Assembly: GCA_964506785.1 (NCBI GenBank)
Contig: CAZDME010000002.1
Coordinates: 1 to 52,864 of the forward strand
Reading direction: 5' to 3'
DNA: 52,864 nucleotides
Origin: CAZDME01 sp964506785 [NCBI: uncultured bacterium]
GTDB lineage: Bacteria > CAZDME01 > JAYEMH01
Below the pieces are notes generated by a model. That model had not been told where the DNA came from and ran no database searches. It saw nothing but the letters and a program-made list of their open reading frames with translations. Numbering within the stretch: the first letter of the stretch is position 1; each line of letters opens with the position of its first letter. Shown here piece after piece: positions 34,587-42,871 of the stretch. The position numbers were made by a program, and so were the translations under genes.

Positions 34587-35143
34587 ACCCGGAAGAAATT
34601 CAAGATATTATCGAAGCGCTTCTTTTCGCTTCAAGCAAGCCTTTATCCATCTCACAGATTAAAGAAGTGCTGGAAGAGGTAGATAATCAGGTAATTCGGC
34701 AGGCCCTTCTTGAGCTGCAAAAGAAACATGCGGAAGAAGCCAGGAATTTTCAAATTATCGAGATAGCCGGAGGTTTCCGTATTACTACTCTGCCTAAGTT
34801 TGCCCCCTGGCTGAAGAAACTTTTTTCTTCCCAGAAGAAAAATAAAATCAGTAAACAGGCCTTGGAAACCCTAGCCATTGTTGCTTATAAACAGCCGGTT
34901 ACCCGGGCAGAGATTGAGGCGATAAGGGGTGTTAATGTCGATGGGGTGATACATAGTTTAGCGGAGAGGAAATTAATTCAGGTGGCCGGCCGCAAGCCTG
35001 TTCCGGGAAGACCTTTGATTTATCGCACCACTAATTATTTTCTGGATGCTTTCGGGTTGAAGGCGCTTTCGGATCTCCCCAGTATCGAAGAGTTAAAGGA
35101 GGTAGGAGAGGATGTCGTTAGAAGATTTGCGTCGAAAAATTGA
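34583..35143 (+). CDS. scpB: Segregation and condensation protein B
   Basis: Dimeric winged-helix partner of ScpA in the SMC complex. 186 residues. Seen: IEALLFASSKPLSISQIKEVL at the start of the first winged helix, RNFQIIEIAGGFRITTLPKFAPW, the conserved core LETLAIVAYKQPVTRAEIEAIRGVNVDG (120ish-150) split over two stretches, and GRKPVPGRPLIYRTT. Its end overlaps pheA by 32 bases. Confidence 0.95.
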   Translation: MNPEEIQDIIEALLFASSKPLSISQIKEVLEEVDNQVIRQALLELQKKHAEEARNFQIIEIAGGFRITTLPKFAPWLKKLFSSQKKNKISKQALETLAIVAYKQPVTRAEIEAIRGVNVDGVIHSLAERKLIQVAGRKPVPGRPLIYRTTNYFLDAFGLKALSDLPSIEELKEVGEDVVRRFASKN

Positions 35144-36170
35144 TAAGGTTGATGAAGGGATTCTTAAACTGATGAACGAAAGAGCGAAAATAGCTATCGA
35201 AATCGGCAGATTAAAAAGGCGGCAGGGTAAGGATGTTTATGTCCCCGACCGCGAACAAACAGTTTATGCCCATCTGATAAAAAGAAATAAGGGGCCGATA
35301 TCGGCCAAGGCCCTGAAAGCGGTTTATAAGGAAATTATGGCCAATTCCCTGGCATTGGAAAAGCCGCTTTGTATTTCGTATCTCGGCCCGCAGGCAACCT
35401 TTACCCATATGGCGGCCAGGGAAAAATTCGGGGCGCAATCTAAATATGTTCCGGCCGGCAGTATCAACGATTGCTTTACTGAAGTAATTAAAAGACGGGC
35501 CGATTACGGGGTAGTGCCGATTGAAAATTCAACCGAAGGGGTGGTTAACCATACCTTAGATATGTTTATCGATTCAGATTTAGTTATTTGCGCGGAGATT
35601 CTTTCGGATATTTCCCATTATTTGCTGGGTAGCGCTCCGCTAAAGAAAATTAAAAAAATCTATTCTAACCGGCAGGCGATTGCTCAGTGCCGGGAGTGGC
35701 TTAAGAATAATCTTCCTAAGGCGAAGCTTATCGAGGTAGCCAGCACTTCCGAGGGCGCCCGGAGGGCCTCCCGGGATAAAGAGGCGGCGGCAATCGCCAG
35801 TAAATTGGCCGCGTCTATCTATAATTTAAAAATTCTTTCTGAAAGAATCGAGGATGTCGTCGGGAATGTTACCCGTTTCCTGGTTATCGGAAAAACCCTG
35901 GCTAAGTCGACCGGCAGGGATAAAACCTCGTTGATGTTTTCGGTAAAGGACCGGCCGGGAGCACTGTACCGCATGCTTAAACCCTTTGCCTTGAATAAAA
36001 TTAATTTGACTAAAATTGAATCCCGTCCTTCGCGGAGAAAAGCCTGGGATTATATATTCTTTGTCGATTTAGAAGGACACCTGATGGATAAGAGAGTCGG
36101 GAAAGCAATTAAAGAATTAGAAAAAGAATGCCGGTATTTAAAAGTTCTCGGTTCTTATCCTAAAGGGTAG
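35112..36170 (+). CDS. pheA: Bifunctional chorismate mutase / prephenate dehydratase
   Basis: Converts chorismate to prephenate and then phenylpyruvate for Phe synthesis. 352 residues with three parts: AroQ-type mutase (1-85, with LRRKIDKVDEGILKLMNERA), dehydratase (about 92-270: YLGPQATFTHMAA, GVVPIENSTEGVVNHTLD, VTRFLVIG) and an ACT domain (about 278-350: RPGALYRMLKPFA, LTKIESRPSR) that should bind Phe for feedback inhibition. The start overlaps scpB but has AGGTAGGAGAGG before it. Confidence 0.96.
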   Translation: MSLEDLRRKIDKVDEGILKLMNERAKIAIEIGRLKRRQGKDVYVPDREQTVYAHLIKRNKGPISAKALKAVYKEIMANSLALEKPLCISYLGPQATFTHMAAREKFGAQSKYVPAGSINDCFTEVIKRRADYGVVPIENSTEGVVNHTLDMFIDSDLVICAEILSDISHYLLGSAPLKKIKKIYSNRQAIAQCREWLKNNLPKAKLIEVASTSEGARRASRDKEAAAIASKLAASIYNLKILSERIEDVVGNVTRFLVIGKTLAKSTGRDKTSLMFSVKDRPGALYRMLKPFALNKINLTKIESRPSRRKAWDYIFFVDLEGHLMDKRVGKAIKELEKECRYLKVLGSYPKG

Positions 36171-36222
36171 GTGAGGATTTCCGAATGATAAATACAGGCG
36201 GATTAAAACGGATGGATTTAAA

Positions 36223-37329
36223 ATGAACAAAAAGAACCTAGAAGATATCGAGCCTTATCGAGCGGGAAAGCCTATAGAGGAGCTAAAGAGGGAAATGGCT
36301 TTAGAAGAAGAGATAGTTAAAATGGCTTCGAATGAAAATCCTTTAGGGCCATCCCCTAAAGCCCTGGTTTCTATTAGGGATAATCTGGAAACAATCAATT
36401 ATTATCCTGATGCGGAGTGTTTTTATCTGAAAAAGGCGCTGGAGAAAAAATGGCGATTGGGAAGTGATTACTTCGTTATTGGCAACGGTTCGGATGAAAT
36501 ATTGATGCTTACAGCGGTAACTTTTTTGGAAGAGGGGGATGAAGCCATAACCGGATGGCCGTCTTTTCTTATTTATCCTCTGGTAATTAAAAAATTCGGG
36601 GGCAAGGTTATTTCCGTCCCGCTTAAGGATTTTCGTTTTAACCTCGCGGCTATCAGCAAAAGGATAACCGATAAAACTAAATTAATTTTCATTGCCAATC
36701 CAAACAATCCTACCGGGACGATAATTAGCCAAAAAGAGGCGGATGAATTTTTAAATGAGGTTCCGGAAAAAATTTTAGTTATCTTTGACGAAGCCTATGG
36801 CGAATTTGTCGATTCTTTGGATTACCCGAAGACAGTAGACTTTGTCAAAAAAAGACGAAATGTATTAATGCTGAGGAGTTTTTCTAAGTCATATGGCCTG
36901 GCTGGACTCCGTATTGGCTATGGGATAGGTTCGAAGGAGATTATCGCTTACCTTAACAGGATGCGTGAACCTTTTAACGTCAATAGGTTAGCCCAAATAG
37001 CGGCTACGGCTGCTTTAGGCGATTCGGAATTTTTAGCCAGAAGCAATAAAGTAATTAAAGAAGGACGGGCATATTTATATCAGTCTTTAAAGGAGAGGGG
37101 AATAAATTATGTTCCCTCCATGACCAATTTTATTTTAATCGAAGTCCCTATGGCCGGCCAGATTGTTTTTGAGGAATTACTTAAGAGCGGCCTGATTGTC
37201 CGGTCGATGAAGGAATATGACTTGGAAAATTACATTCGCCTGAGTATCGGTACTCCAAAACAGAACAAGCGCTTTATTAAAGCTTTGGATAAACTTCTTT
37301 CTAAAAATCAGATTGTGGATAATAAATGA
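36223..37329 (+). CDS. hisC: Histidinol-phosphate/aromatic aminotransferase
   Basis: PLP-dependent fold-type I aminotransferase, 368 residues. Seen: MASNENPLGPSPKAL, FVIGNGSDEILML, FIANPNNPTGTI, VIFDEAYGEFV, the PLP-lysine motif SFSKSYGLAGLRIGYG, and NFILIEVP toward the end. By sequence it is HisC-like, but its place between pheA and the DAHP synthase suggests it transaminates phenylpyruvate and 4-hydroxyphenylpyruvate; HisC enzymes of this kind can do both. No other his genes are in the window. Confidence 0.92.
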   Translation: MNKKNLEDIEPYRAGKPIEELKREMALEEEIVKMASNENPLGPSPKALVSIRDNLETINYYPDAECFYLKKALEKKWRLGSDYFVIGNGSDEILMLTAVTFLEEGDEAITGWPSFLIYPLVIKKFGGKVISVPLKDFRFNLAAISKRITDKTKLIFIANPNNPTGTIISQKEADEFLNEVPEKILVIFDEAYGEFVDSLDYPKTVDFVKKRRNVLMLRSFSKSYGLAGLRIGYGIGSKEIIAYLNRMREPFNVNRLAQIAATAALGDSEFLARSNKVIKEGRAYLYQSLKERGINYVPSMTNFILIEVPMAGQIVFEELLKSGLIVRSMKEYDLENYIRLSIGTPKQNKRFIKALDKLLSKNQIVDNK

Positions 37330-37378
37330 CAGAGGAGAGAAAGCAGACGTCTGTCGTTTGGATAAAGGAGGAAAGGGT

Positions 37379-38392
37379 ATGATAATTGTTTTAAGTCCGG
37401 AGGCGACTAAAGAACAAATCAAACATATAAAGGATAAATTAGAAAGTGTGGGACTTACCCCGCATCTTTCTAAAGGGGTGGAAAGAACGATTATTGGGGC
37501 CATCGGGGATGAGGCGGTTTTACGCAGTGTTCCCCTGGAAGCCTTTCCGGGAGTGGAGAAGGTTTTACCGATACTTAAACCGTTTAAGTTAGCCAGCCGG
37601 GAATTTAAAAATCAAGGGTCGAAGATAAAGGTTAAAGATGTAGTTTTTGGCGGTGAGGAGGTTGTTGTAATGGCTGGCCCTTGCGCGGTAGAAAACAAAC
37701 CGGTTCTTTTAGAGATAGCCAAAACGGTTAAAAAAGCCGGAGCCAAAGTTCTTCGCGGAGGGGCTTTTAAACCACGGACTTCACCCTATTCTTTTCAGGG
37801 GTTAGGCGAAGAGGGGCTAAAATATCTGCGTCAGGTGGGGGATGAAGTTAAGATGCCGGTGATAACCGAGATTATGGATCCGCGTGATGTAGAATTAGTC
37901 GCCCGATATGCGGATATTTTCCAAATTGGCGCCCGGAATATGCAGAACTTCACCCTGCTCAAGGAAGTGGGGGCTTGTAAAAAGCCAGTAGTTTTAAAGC
38001 GGGGAATGATGTCTACTTTAAAGGAATTATTGATGTCGGCTGAATATATCCTTTCGGGCGGCAATTATGAAGTTATTCTTTGCGAACGAGGAATTCGTAC
38101 CTTTGAAGATGCCACCCGCAATACTTTTGATGTTAGTGCCATGCCGGTAATTAAACAATTGAGTCACCTTCCCATTATTGCCGACCCCAGCCATGCCACC
38201 GGTAAATGGGGTTTAGTTGAGGCGGTCGCTTTGGGGGCCACGGCTGCCGGAGCGGATGGTTTGCTGATTGAAGTCCATCCTCGTCCGGAAGAGGCTCTTT
38301 CTGACGGAGCCCAATCGTTATTGCCAGAAAATTTTATCCACCTGATGGAAGAGGTAAAAAAGGTTGCCAGGGCAGTGGGGAGGATGGTTTAG
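37379..38392 (+). CDS. aroF: 3-deoxy-7-phosphoheptulonate synthase (DAHP synthase, type I-beta)
   Basis: First step of the shikimate pathway: PEP + erythrose-4-phosphate to DAHP. I start at the ATG at 37379, with AAGGAGG at 37365-37371 (337 residues); a longer upstream frame is not needed. The N-terminal 70 residues form the ferredoxin-like regulatory domain seen in Thermotoga-type enzymes, followed by the barrel with MAGPCAVENKP, VLRGGAFKPRTSPYSFQGL, VITEIMDPRDVELVARYADI, VLKRGMMSTLKE, and DPSHATGKW. The added domain predicts feedback control by Tyr or Phe. Confidence 0.95.
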   Translation: MIIVLSPEATKEQIKHIKDKLESVGLTPHLSKGVERTIIGAIGDEAVLRSVPLEAFPGVEKVLPILKPFKLASREFKNQGSKIKVKDVVFGGEEVVVMAGPCAVENKPVLLEIAKTVKKAGAKVLRGGAFKPRTSPYSFQGLGEEGLKYLRQVGDEVKMPVITEIMDPRDVELVARYADIFQIGARNMQNFTLLKEVGACKKPVVLKRGMMSTLKELLMSAEYILSGGNYEVILCERGIRTFEDATRNTFDVSAMPVIKQLSHLPIIADPSHATGKWGLVEAVALGATAAGADGLLIEVHPRPEEALSDGAQSLLPENFIHLMEEVKKVARAVGRMV

Positions 38393-38393
38393 A

Positions 38394-38433
38394 GTGTCAA
38401 AGTATCAGAGTATCAAAGTGGCAAAGAGGCCAA
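38394..38433 (+). repeat. Five tandem octamers before tyrA
   Basis: In steps of eight: GTGTCAAA, GTATCAGA, GTATCAAA, GTGGCAAA, GAGGCCAA. The tract fills the gap between the aroF stop and the tyrA ATG, and the AAGAGG in the last units may act as the tyrA ribosome-binding site. Confidence 0.8.
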
Positions 38434-38435
38434 GA

Positions 38436-39305
38436 ATGCAAAAGAAAAAGCCGTTATTTCATACAGTAACTATAGTTGGCGTGGGGTTGATTGGCGGCTC
38501 GCTCGGATTAGCTATCAGAAAAAATAAATTAGCTAAGAGGGTGATAGGGGTCGGCCACCGAAGAGCATCTCTTCAAAAGGCCATAAAAAAGGGAGCCATC
38601 GATCTGGGAACTGTAAATTTATCATCCGGAGTTAAAGCGGCTGATTTAGTCATCCTGGCGACTCCGGTCAGCCTAATTTTGAGATTTTTAGGGAAAATTC
38701 CAGGGGACCTTAAACCAGGGGCTCTGGTAATTGATGTTGGCAGCAGCAAAGAAAAAATAGTTAAAAGAGGAGAGACGGTTCTTCCCAAGGGTAATTTTTT
38801 TATTGGCTGTCATCCCATAGCCGGTTCAGAAAAAAGAGGGATAGAGATAGCGACAGCTACTCTTTTTAATAAAACCGTGTCTATCGTTACTCCAAGCGGG
38901 GAAACCGACCGCCGCGCTTTGAAAAAGATAAAGGTTTTTTGGCAGAAAATAGGTTCAAAAGTAGAAATCATTTCTCCGGCGAAGCATGACCGTTTGATGG
39001 CTACAGTCAGCCATCTGCCTCATTTAGCGGCGGTGGGTTTGATTCTGAAACTTGCCCAAGAAAATAAAAGAAAGGTTGATTTATTTAAAGTTATCGGTCC
39101 GGGATTTAAAGACACAACCAGAATTGCCGCGAGTTCCCCTTTGATTTGGCAGGATATTTGCTTTTCTAATCAAATCAATATCAGGAGGGATCTTAAAAAT
39201 TTTAGAAAGATTTTGCAAAGAATAGAGGAGTACCTTAAAAAGGGCAGGAAAAAGGATTTCTTTGATTATTTGGATAAAGCAAAAAAACTGCGGTCTTCAC
39301 TATAG
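38436..39305 (+). CDS. tyrA: Prephenate dehydrogenase
   Basis: Oxidises prephenate to 4-hydroxyphenylpyruvate with NAD(P)+ for Tyr synthesis. I start at the ATG at 38436 (289 residues); the frame extends upstream through the repeat tract to a TTG but those residues are unlike the family. Seen: the Rossmann motif VGVGLIGGSLGLAIRK (14-29), ILATPVSLI, VGSSKEKIV, the active-site HPIAGSEKRGIE, and SHLPHLAAVGLI. It lacks a C-terminal ACT domain, so feedback may act on AroF instead. Confidence 0.93.
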   Translation: MQKKKPLFHTVTIVGVGLIGGSLGLAIRKNKLAKRVIGVGHRRASLQKAIKKGAIDLGTVNLSSGVKAADLVILATPVSLILRFLGKIPGDLKPGALVIDVGSSKEKIVKRGETVLPKGNFFIGCHPIAGSEKRGIEIATATLFNKTVSIVTPSGETDRRALKKIKVFWQKIGSKVEIISPAKHDRLMATVSHLPHLAAVGLILKLAQENKRKVDLFKVIGPGFKDTTRIAASSPLIWQDICFSNQINIRRDLKNFRKILQRIEEYLKKGRKKDFFDYLDKAKKLRSSL

Positions 39306-39325
39306 AGGTATATTTTTAAAAGCGG

Positions 39326-39366
39326 GATAACGAAATAACGATATAACGAGAAAAACGAGATAACGA
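39326..39366 (+). repeat. Tandem octamers before aroA, same unit as at the nadC junction
   Basis: GATAACGA, AATAACGA, TATAACGA, GAAAAACGA (nine bases), GATAACGA, ending three bases before the aroA ATG. Same consensus as 5098-5137, more than 34 kb away. No good Shine-Dalgarno lies between the tract and the start codon. Confidence 0.85.
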
Positions 39367-39369
39367 AAC

Positions 39370-40707
39370 ATGTCGTCAAATATTGCTGTCAAGCCGGCAA
39401 AAAAAATTTCCGGCAGAGTTAAGATGCCTGGCGATAAATCAATTTCTCATCGGGCAGTTTTTTTAGGGGCGTTAAGTGAAGGTTTAACCGAGGTGGAAAA
39501 TTTATCCGCGGGCGAAGATTGTTTGCGAAGTATTAAAGCCTTTCAGAATTTAGGTATCCGGATTGACCCCGTTAGAAAGGTTGAAAAAGAATCAAGCTCG
39601 GGGTTTTCTACCCAGTCGAATAATTCTACCTTAAAGATTTATGGACAGGGATTATCGGGTTTAAAGGAGCCGGTTCAGATTCTCGATTTAGGTAATTCAG
39701 GAACAAGTATACGCTTACTTTTGGGTGTTTTGTCCGGACAGAATTTCTGCACCGTTCTTACCGGAGACGAATCGCTGCAGAACCGGCCAATGCGCCGGGT
39801 AACGGGTCCTCTTGAAATGATGGGAGCCGAGATTGTCGGACGGGAAAAAGGGAATCTCCTTCCCCTAGTGATTAAAGGAGGGAAGATAACGGCCATTGAT
39901 TATAAATTGCCTGTCGCCAGTGCTCAGGTTAAATCGGCTATTCTTTTAGCCGCACTTTATGCCAATGGAGAAACCCGGGTAGAGGAGCCGGCTAAATCGC
40001 GGGACCATACCGAACGGATGCTCTCGTTTTTTGGCGCCGAGGTAACCGTCAACGGTTTACGGGTAGGGATAAAGGGAAAACCTTCTTTATCCAGAGGAAA
40101 AATTTCCGTTCCCGGCGATATTTCTGTAGCGGCTTTCTTTTTAGTGGCTGCGGGATTACTGCCTTCTTCTTCTTTAGAAATTGAATGTGTCGGACTGAAT
40201 CCCACCAGGTGCGGCATAATTGAGGCTTTACAGAAGATGGGGATGGAAGTTACCGCCGAAATAACTTCAGAGGATTTTGAGCCGCGGGGGAATATTAAAG
40301 CAGCAGGAAGTAAACTTAAAGGGATTACTTTAAAGGGAGAAATTATTCCCCGCATAATTGATGAAATTCCCGTTTTACTGGTGGCGGCGACACAGGCTGA
40401 AGGTAGAACGGTTTTTGAAGATATTGGAGAACTCAGGGTTAAAGAAACCGACCGGATACAGTCAATGACTTCAAATTTAATCAAGATGGGAGCAAGAATC
40501 GAAGAAGAAAATGACCGTGTGATTGTTATCGGACCGACCGCACTTAAAGGGACAACCGTAGAGAGTTTTGGCGACCATCGCACGGCCATGTCAATGATTG
40601 TCGCCGGTTTAATAGCTCAAGGGGAAACTACAATTTTGAATACGGATTGCATTAAAACTTCTACTCCTTTGTTCTGGGAAAATTTGAGTCGTTTAATTAC
40701 ATTCTGA
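39370..40707 (+). CDS. aroA: 3-phosphoshikimate 1-carboxyvinyltransferase (EPSP synthase)
   Basis: Transfers the enolpyruvyl group of PEP to shikimate-3-phosphate. 445 residues. Seen: MPGDKSISHRAVFLGALSEG (18-37 region), LGNSGTSIRLLLGVL, DESLQNRPMRRV, LPVASAQVKSAILLAALYA, SRDHTERML, VPGDISVAAFFLVAA, RVKETDRIQSM and FGDHRTAMSM. A short polar insert (about 74-92) precedes the LGNSGT loop. The LGNSGT form, with no Gly-to-Ala change, is the usual glyphosate-sensitive class I look by family knowledge; the class II signatures are not obvious. Confidence 0.97.
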   Translation: MSSNIAVKPAKKISGRVKMPGDKSISHRAVFLGALSEGLTEVENLSAGEDCLRSIKAFQNLGIRIDPVRKVEKESSSGFSTQSNNSTLKIYGQGLSGLKEPVQILDLGNSGTSIRLLLGVLSGQNFCTVLTGDESLQNRPMRRVTGPLEMMGAEIVGREKGNLLPLVIKGGKITAIDYKLPVASAQVKSAILLAALYANGETRVEEPAKSRDHTERMLSFFGAEVTVNGLRVGIKGKPSLSRGKISVPGDISVAAFFLVAAGLLPSSSLEIECVGLNPTRCGIIEALQKMGMEVTAEITSEDFEPRGNIKAAGSKLKGITLKGEIIPRIIDEIPVLLVAATQAEGRTVFEDIGELRVKETDRIQSMTSNLIKMGARIEEENDRVIVIGPTALKGTTVESFGDHRTAMSMIVAGLIAQGETTILNTDCIKTSTPLFWENLSRLITF

Positions 40708-40738
40708 GACGAACATTTTCTCTAGTGATAGTTTTACA

Positions 40739-41425
40739 ATGACTCGTTATCCGGTGATTGCTATCGATGGGCCGGGCGCTTCCGGGAAAAGCACCCTGGC
40801 CAGAGCCTTAGCCAGAAGGTTAAAATTCCATTATCTGGATACCGGGGCGATGTACCGGGCTTTTGCCTGGCGGGTTCTCCGGGAGAAAATCGGCTTCAAA
40901 AACGAGAAGAAAATTGTTGCTTTTTGCAAACGGCAGAAAATAAAAGTTACCAAAAGTAAAAAAACAACCAGAACATTAATTAACGGGAAAGATGTGACCC
41001 GTGAAATTAGAACTTCCGAGGTGAGTGAAGCGGCCTCAATCTTGAGCAGGATAAGAGGGGTAAGAAAAATAATGGCTGAGAATCAGCGGAAACTCGCCAG
41101 AAAAAGGAAGGTGGTTTTAGAGGGACGCGATATCGGCACGGTGGTTTTCCCCCAGGCGGATTGCAAGATTTTTCTGGATGCCTCTTCGGAGGAGAGGGTG
41201 AGGCGGCGCTTAAAAGAGTTTTCAGATAAAGGATATAAAGTAAATAAGGCTAAAGTGAAAAGGGATTTAATCCGCCGGGATACCAGGGATACTTTGCGGA
41301 AGATTGCCCCTTTACGAAGAGCGAAGGATGCTGTCCTGCTTGATTCGAGCGATTTAACCATATCGCAAATGGTTGAGGAAGCGCTGAAAATTATCACCCA
41401 GAAAATCAAGGTTAATGTTTTATAG
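40739..41425 (+). CDS. cmk: Cytidylate kinase
   Basis: Phosphorylates CMP and dCMP. 228 residues. Seen: the P-loop AIDGPGASGKSTLARALA (8-25), YLDTGAMYRAFAWRV, the CMP-binding insert ending LSRIRGVRKIMAENQRK, EGRDIGTVVFP, and RDTRDTLRKIAPLRRA (lid and base contacts). Its place right after aroA is a widely conserved link. The stop overlaps the next gene by 11 bases. Confidence 0.96.
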   Translation: MTRYPVIAIDGPGASGKSTLARALARRLKFHYLDTGAMYRAFAWRVLREKIGFKNEKKIVAFCKRQKIKVTKSKKTTRTLINGKDVTREIRTSEVSEAASILSRIRGVRKIMAENQRKLARKRKVVLEGRDIGTVVFPQADCKIFLDASSEERVRRRLKEFSDKGYKVNKAKVKRDLIRRDTRDTLRKIAPLRRAKDAVLLDSSDLTISQMVEEALKIITQKIKVNVL

Positions 41426-42020
41426 ATTCGGCCGGTTTATCTGCTGGCTTATTTTTAAAATATTTTTTCTCCTTGAAGTATCAGGCCGAGAAAATATTCC
41501 AAGAAACGGCGCGGTTATGTTAGTGGCTAACCATGCAAGTTTCTTGGATCCGCCGCTTGTCGGTGTTGCCTCTCGCCGGGGGCTGGTTTTTTTTGCCCAT
41601 CAGGGACTTTTTAATATTTCTTTTTTGGGAAAATTGCTTTGGAGTGTCAATGTCAAACCGATTAACCGGCAAAGGCTTGAATTCTCTATCTTAGCTAAGA
41701 TTTCCCGGTTGGTTAAAACAAATAAGGCTTTTGTTTTCTTTCCGGAAGGGAAGCGCAGCAAAACCGGAGAGCTTCAGTCCGGAAAGCCTGGCGTTGGTCT
41801 AATTGCCTGGAAAACCAGGGTGAAGGTGGTGCCCGCTTTTATTCAGGGAACTTATCAGGCCTGGCCGGCTAAGGTAAAATTTTTTCACCCGGCTAAAATA
41901 AAGATAATTTTCGGGAAACCTTTGGAGCTCAGTAATTTTTATAAAGAAGGACCTTCAAAAGAATTATTCCAGAAAATTGCCGATAAAATGATGCGCTCGA
42001 TAAATGAATTAGGGATTTGA
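41415..42020 (+). CDS. plsC: 1-acyl-sn-glycerol-3-phosphate acyltransferase (PlsC family)
   Basis: Membrane-associated acyltransferase that makes phosphatidic acid from lysophosphatidic acid. 201 residues. Seen: an N-terminal hydrophobic segment (6-21), the catalytic NHxxxxD as NHASFLD (39-45), FFPEGKRSKTGELQSGKPG (motif III), and VVPAFIQGT (motif IV). The substrate could also be another lyso-lipid. It overlaps cmk and is followed by ispH with a TTGA overlap. Confidence 0.92.
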   Translation: MFYRFGRFICWLIFKIFFLLEVSGRENIPRNGAVMLVANHASFLDPPLVGVASRRGLVFFAHQGLFNISFLGKLLWSVNVKPINRQRLEFSILAKISRLVKTNKAFVFFPEGKRSKTGELQSGKPGVGLIAWKTRVKVVPAFIQGTYQAWPAKVKFFHPAKIKIIFGKPLELSNFYKEGPSKELFQKIADKMMRSINELGI

Positions 42021-42856
42021 GAAGAATTGTTTTAGCTAAACATATTGGGTTTTGTTCCGGTGTTAAGAGGGCGGTAAACTTAGCCTATGAAGCGGCTAAA
42101 GAAAGCAAGGTTTACTCGCTGGGCCCTTTGATTCATAATCCCCAGGAGGTAAAACGCCTGGAAAGAGCCGGGATTAAGGTTATTACGACCTTGGGCAATT
42201 TAAAGAAAGGAATACTGATTGTCCGTTCTCATGGCCTGCCCGGGCGGGTTATCGGCGAAGCCCGAAAAAGAGGGTTAAAAATTATCGACGCTACCTGTCC
42301 TTTGGTAAAGAAGGTCCAGGAGATTGCCGGGCGATTGAAAGAAAGGCGTTACCAAATTGTTATGGTGGCTGACCGCTATCATCCAGAGGTTAAAGCTGTC
42401 CAGGAAAGAGCCGGCCGTAAATTCCAGGTTGTTCCAAACGGAAAAAAGCCAATGTTTTTTCCCCGGCGGGATAAAATTGGTGTAATTGCCCAGACAACTC
42501 AGAGCGAAAAGAATTTCCGCGAGGTTATAAATCAGTTAAAAATTTTTAATAAAGGCCTGAAGATCTATAATACAATATGCCAGGAGACAGCCCGCCGCCA
42601 GAGAGAACTCCTGGGTTTGGCAAAGACGGTAGATGTGGTTTTGATTATCGGCGGGTTTAATAGCGCCAATACCCGCCGGCTACTTGAGCTAAGCCGGCAA
42701 GGCGGCATAGTTACTTACCAAATAGAGGAAAGTAAAGGTTTAAGGAAAATAAATCTGAAAGGAATAAAAAAAATAGGCATTGTTACTGGTGCTTCAACGC
42801 CTAATTGGATAGTTGAAGAAGTGGTTAGAAAGTTAGAAATAATGCCGGAAAGATAA
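42017..42856 (+). CDS. ispH: 4-hydroxy-3-methylbut-2-enyl diphosphate reductase
   Basis: Last step of the MEP isoprenoid pathway; a [4Fe-4S] enzyme giving IPP and DMAPP. The start is a TTG at 42017 whose last bases overlap the plsC stop; the next residues RRIVLAKHIGFCSGV are the correct N terminus. 279 residues. The cluster ligands are Cys13 (GFCSGV), Cys94 (DATCPLV) and Cys188 (NTICQET). Catalytic Glu124 is in YHPEV and substrate-binding histidines occur at 40, 72 and 122. Its presence shows use of the MEP rather than mevalonate route. Confidence 0.97.
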   Translation: MRRIVLAKHIGFCSGVKRAVNLAYEAAKESKVYSLGPLIHNPQEVKRLERAGIKVITTLGNLKKGILIVRSHGLPGRVIGEARKRGLKIIDATCPLVKKVQEIAGRLKERRYQIVMVADRYHPEVKAVQERAGRKFQVVPNGKKPMFFPRRDKIGVIAQTTQSEKNFREVINQLKIFNKGLKIYNTICQETARRQRELLGLAKTVDVVLIIGGFNSANTRRLLELSRQGGIVTYQIEESKGLRKINLKGIKKIGIVTGASTPNWIVEEVVRKLEIMPER

Positions 42857-42871
42857 AGGAGGTTGAAAGGA

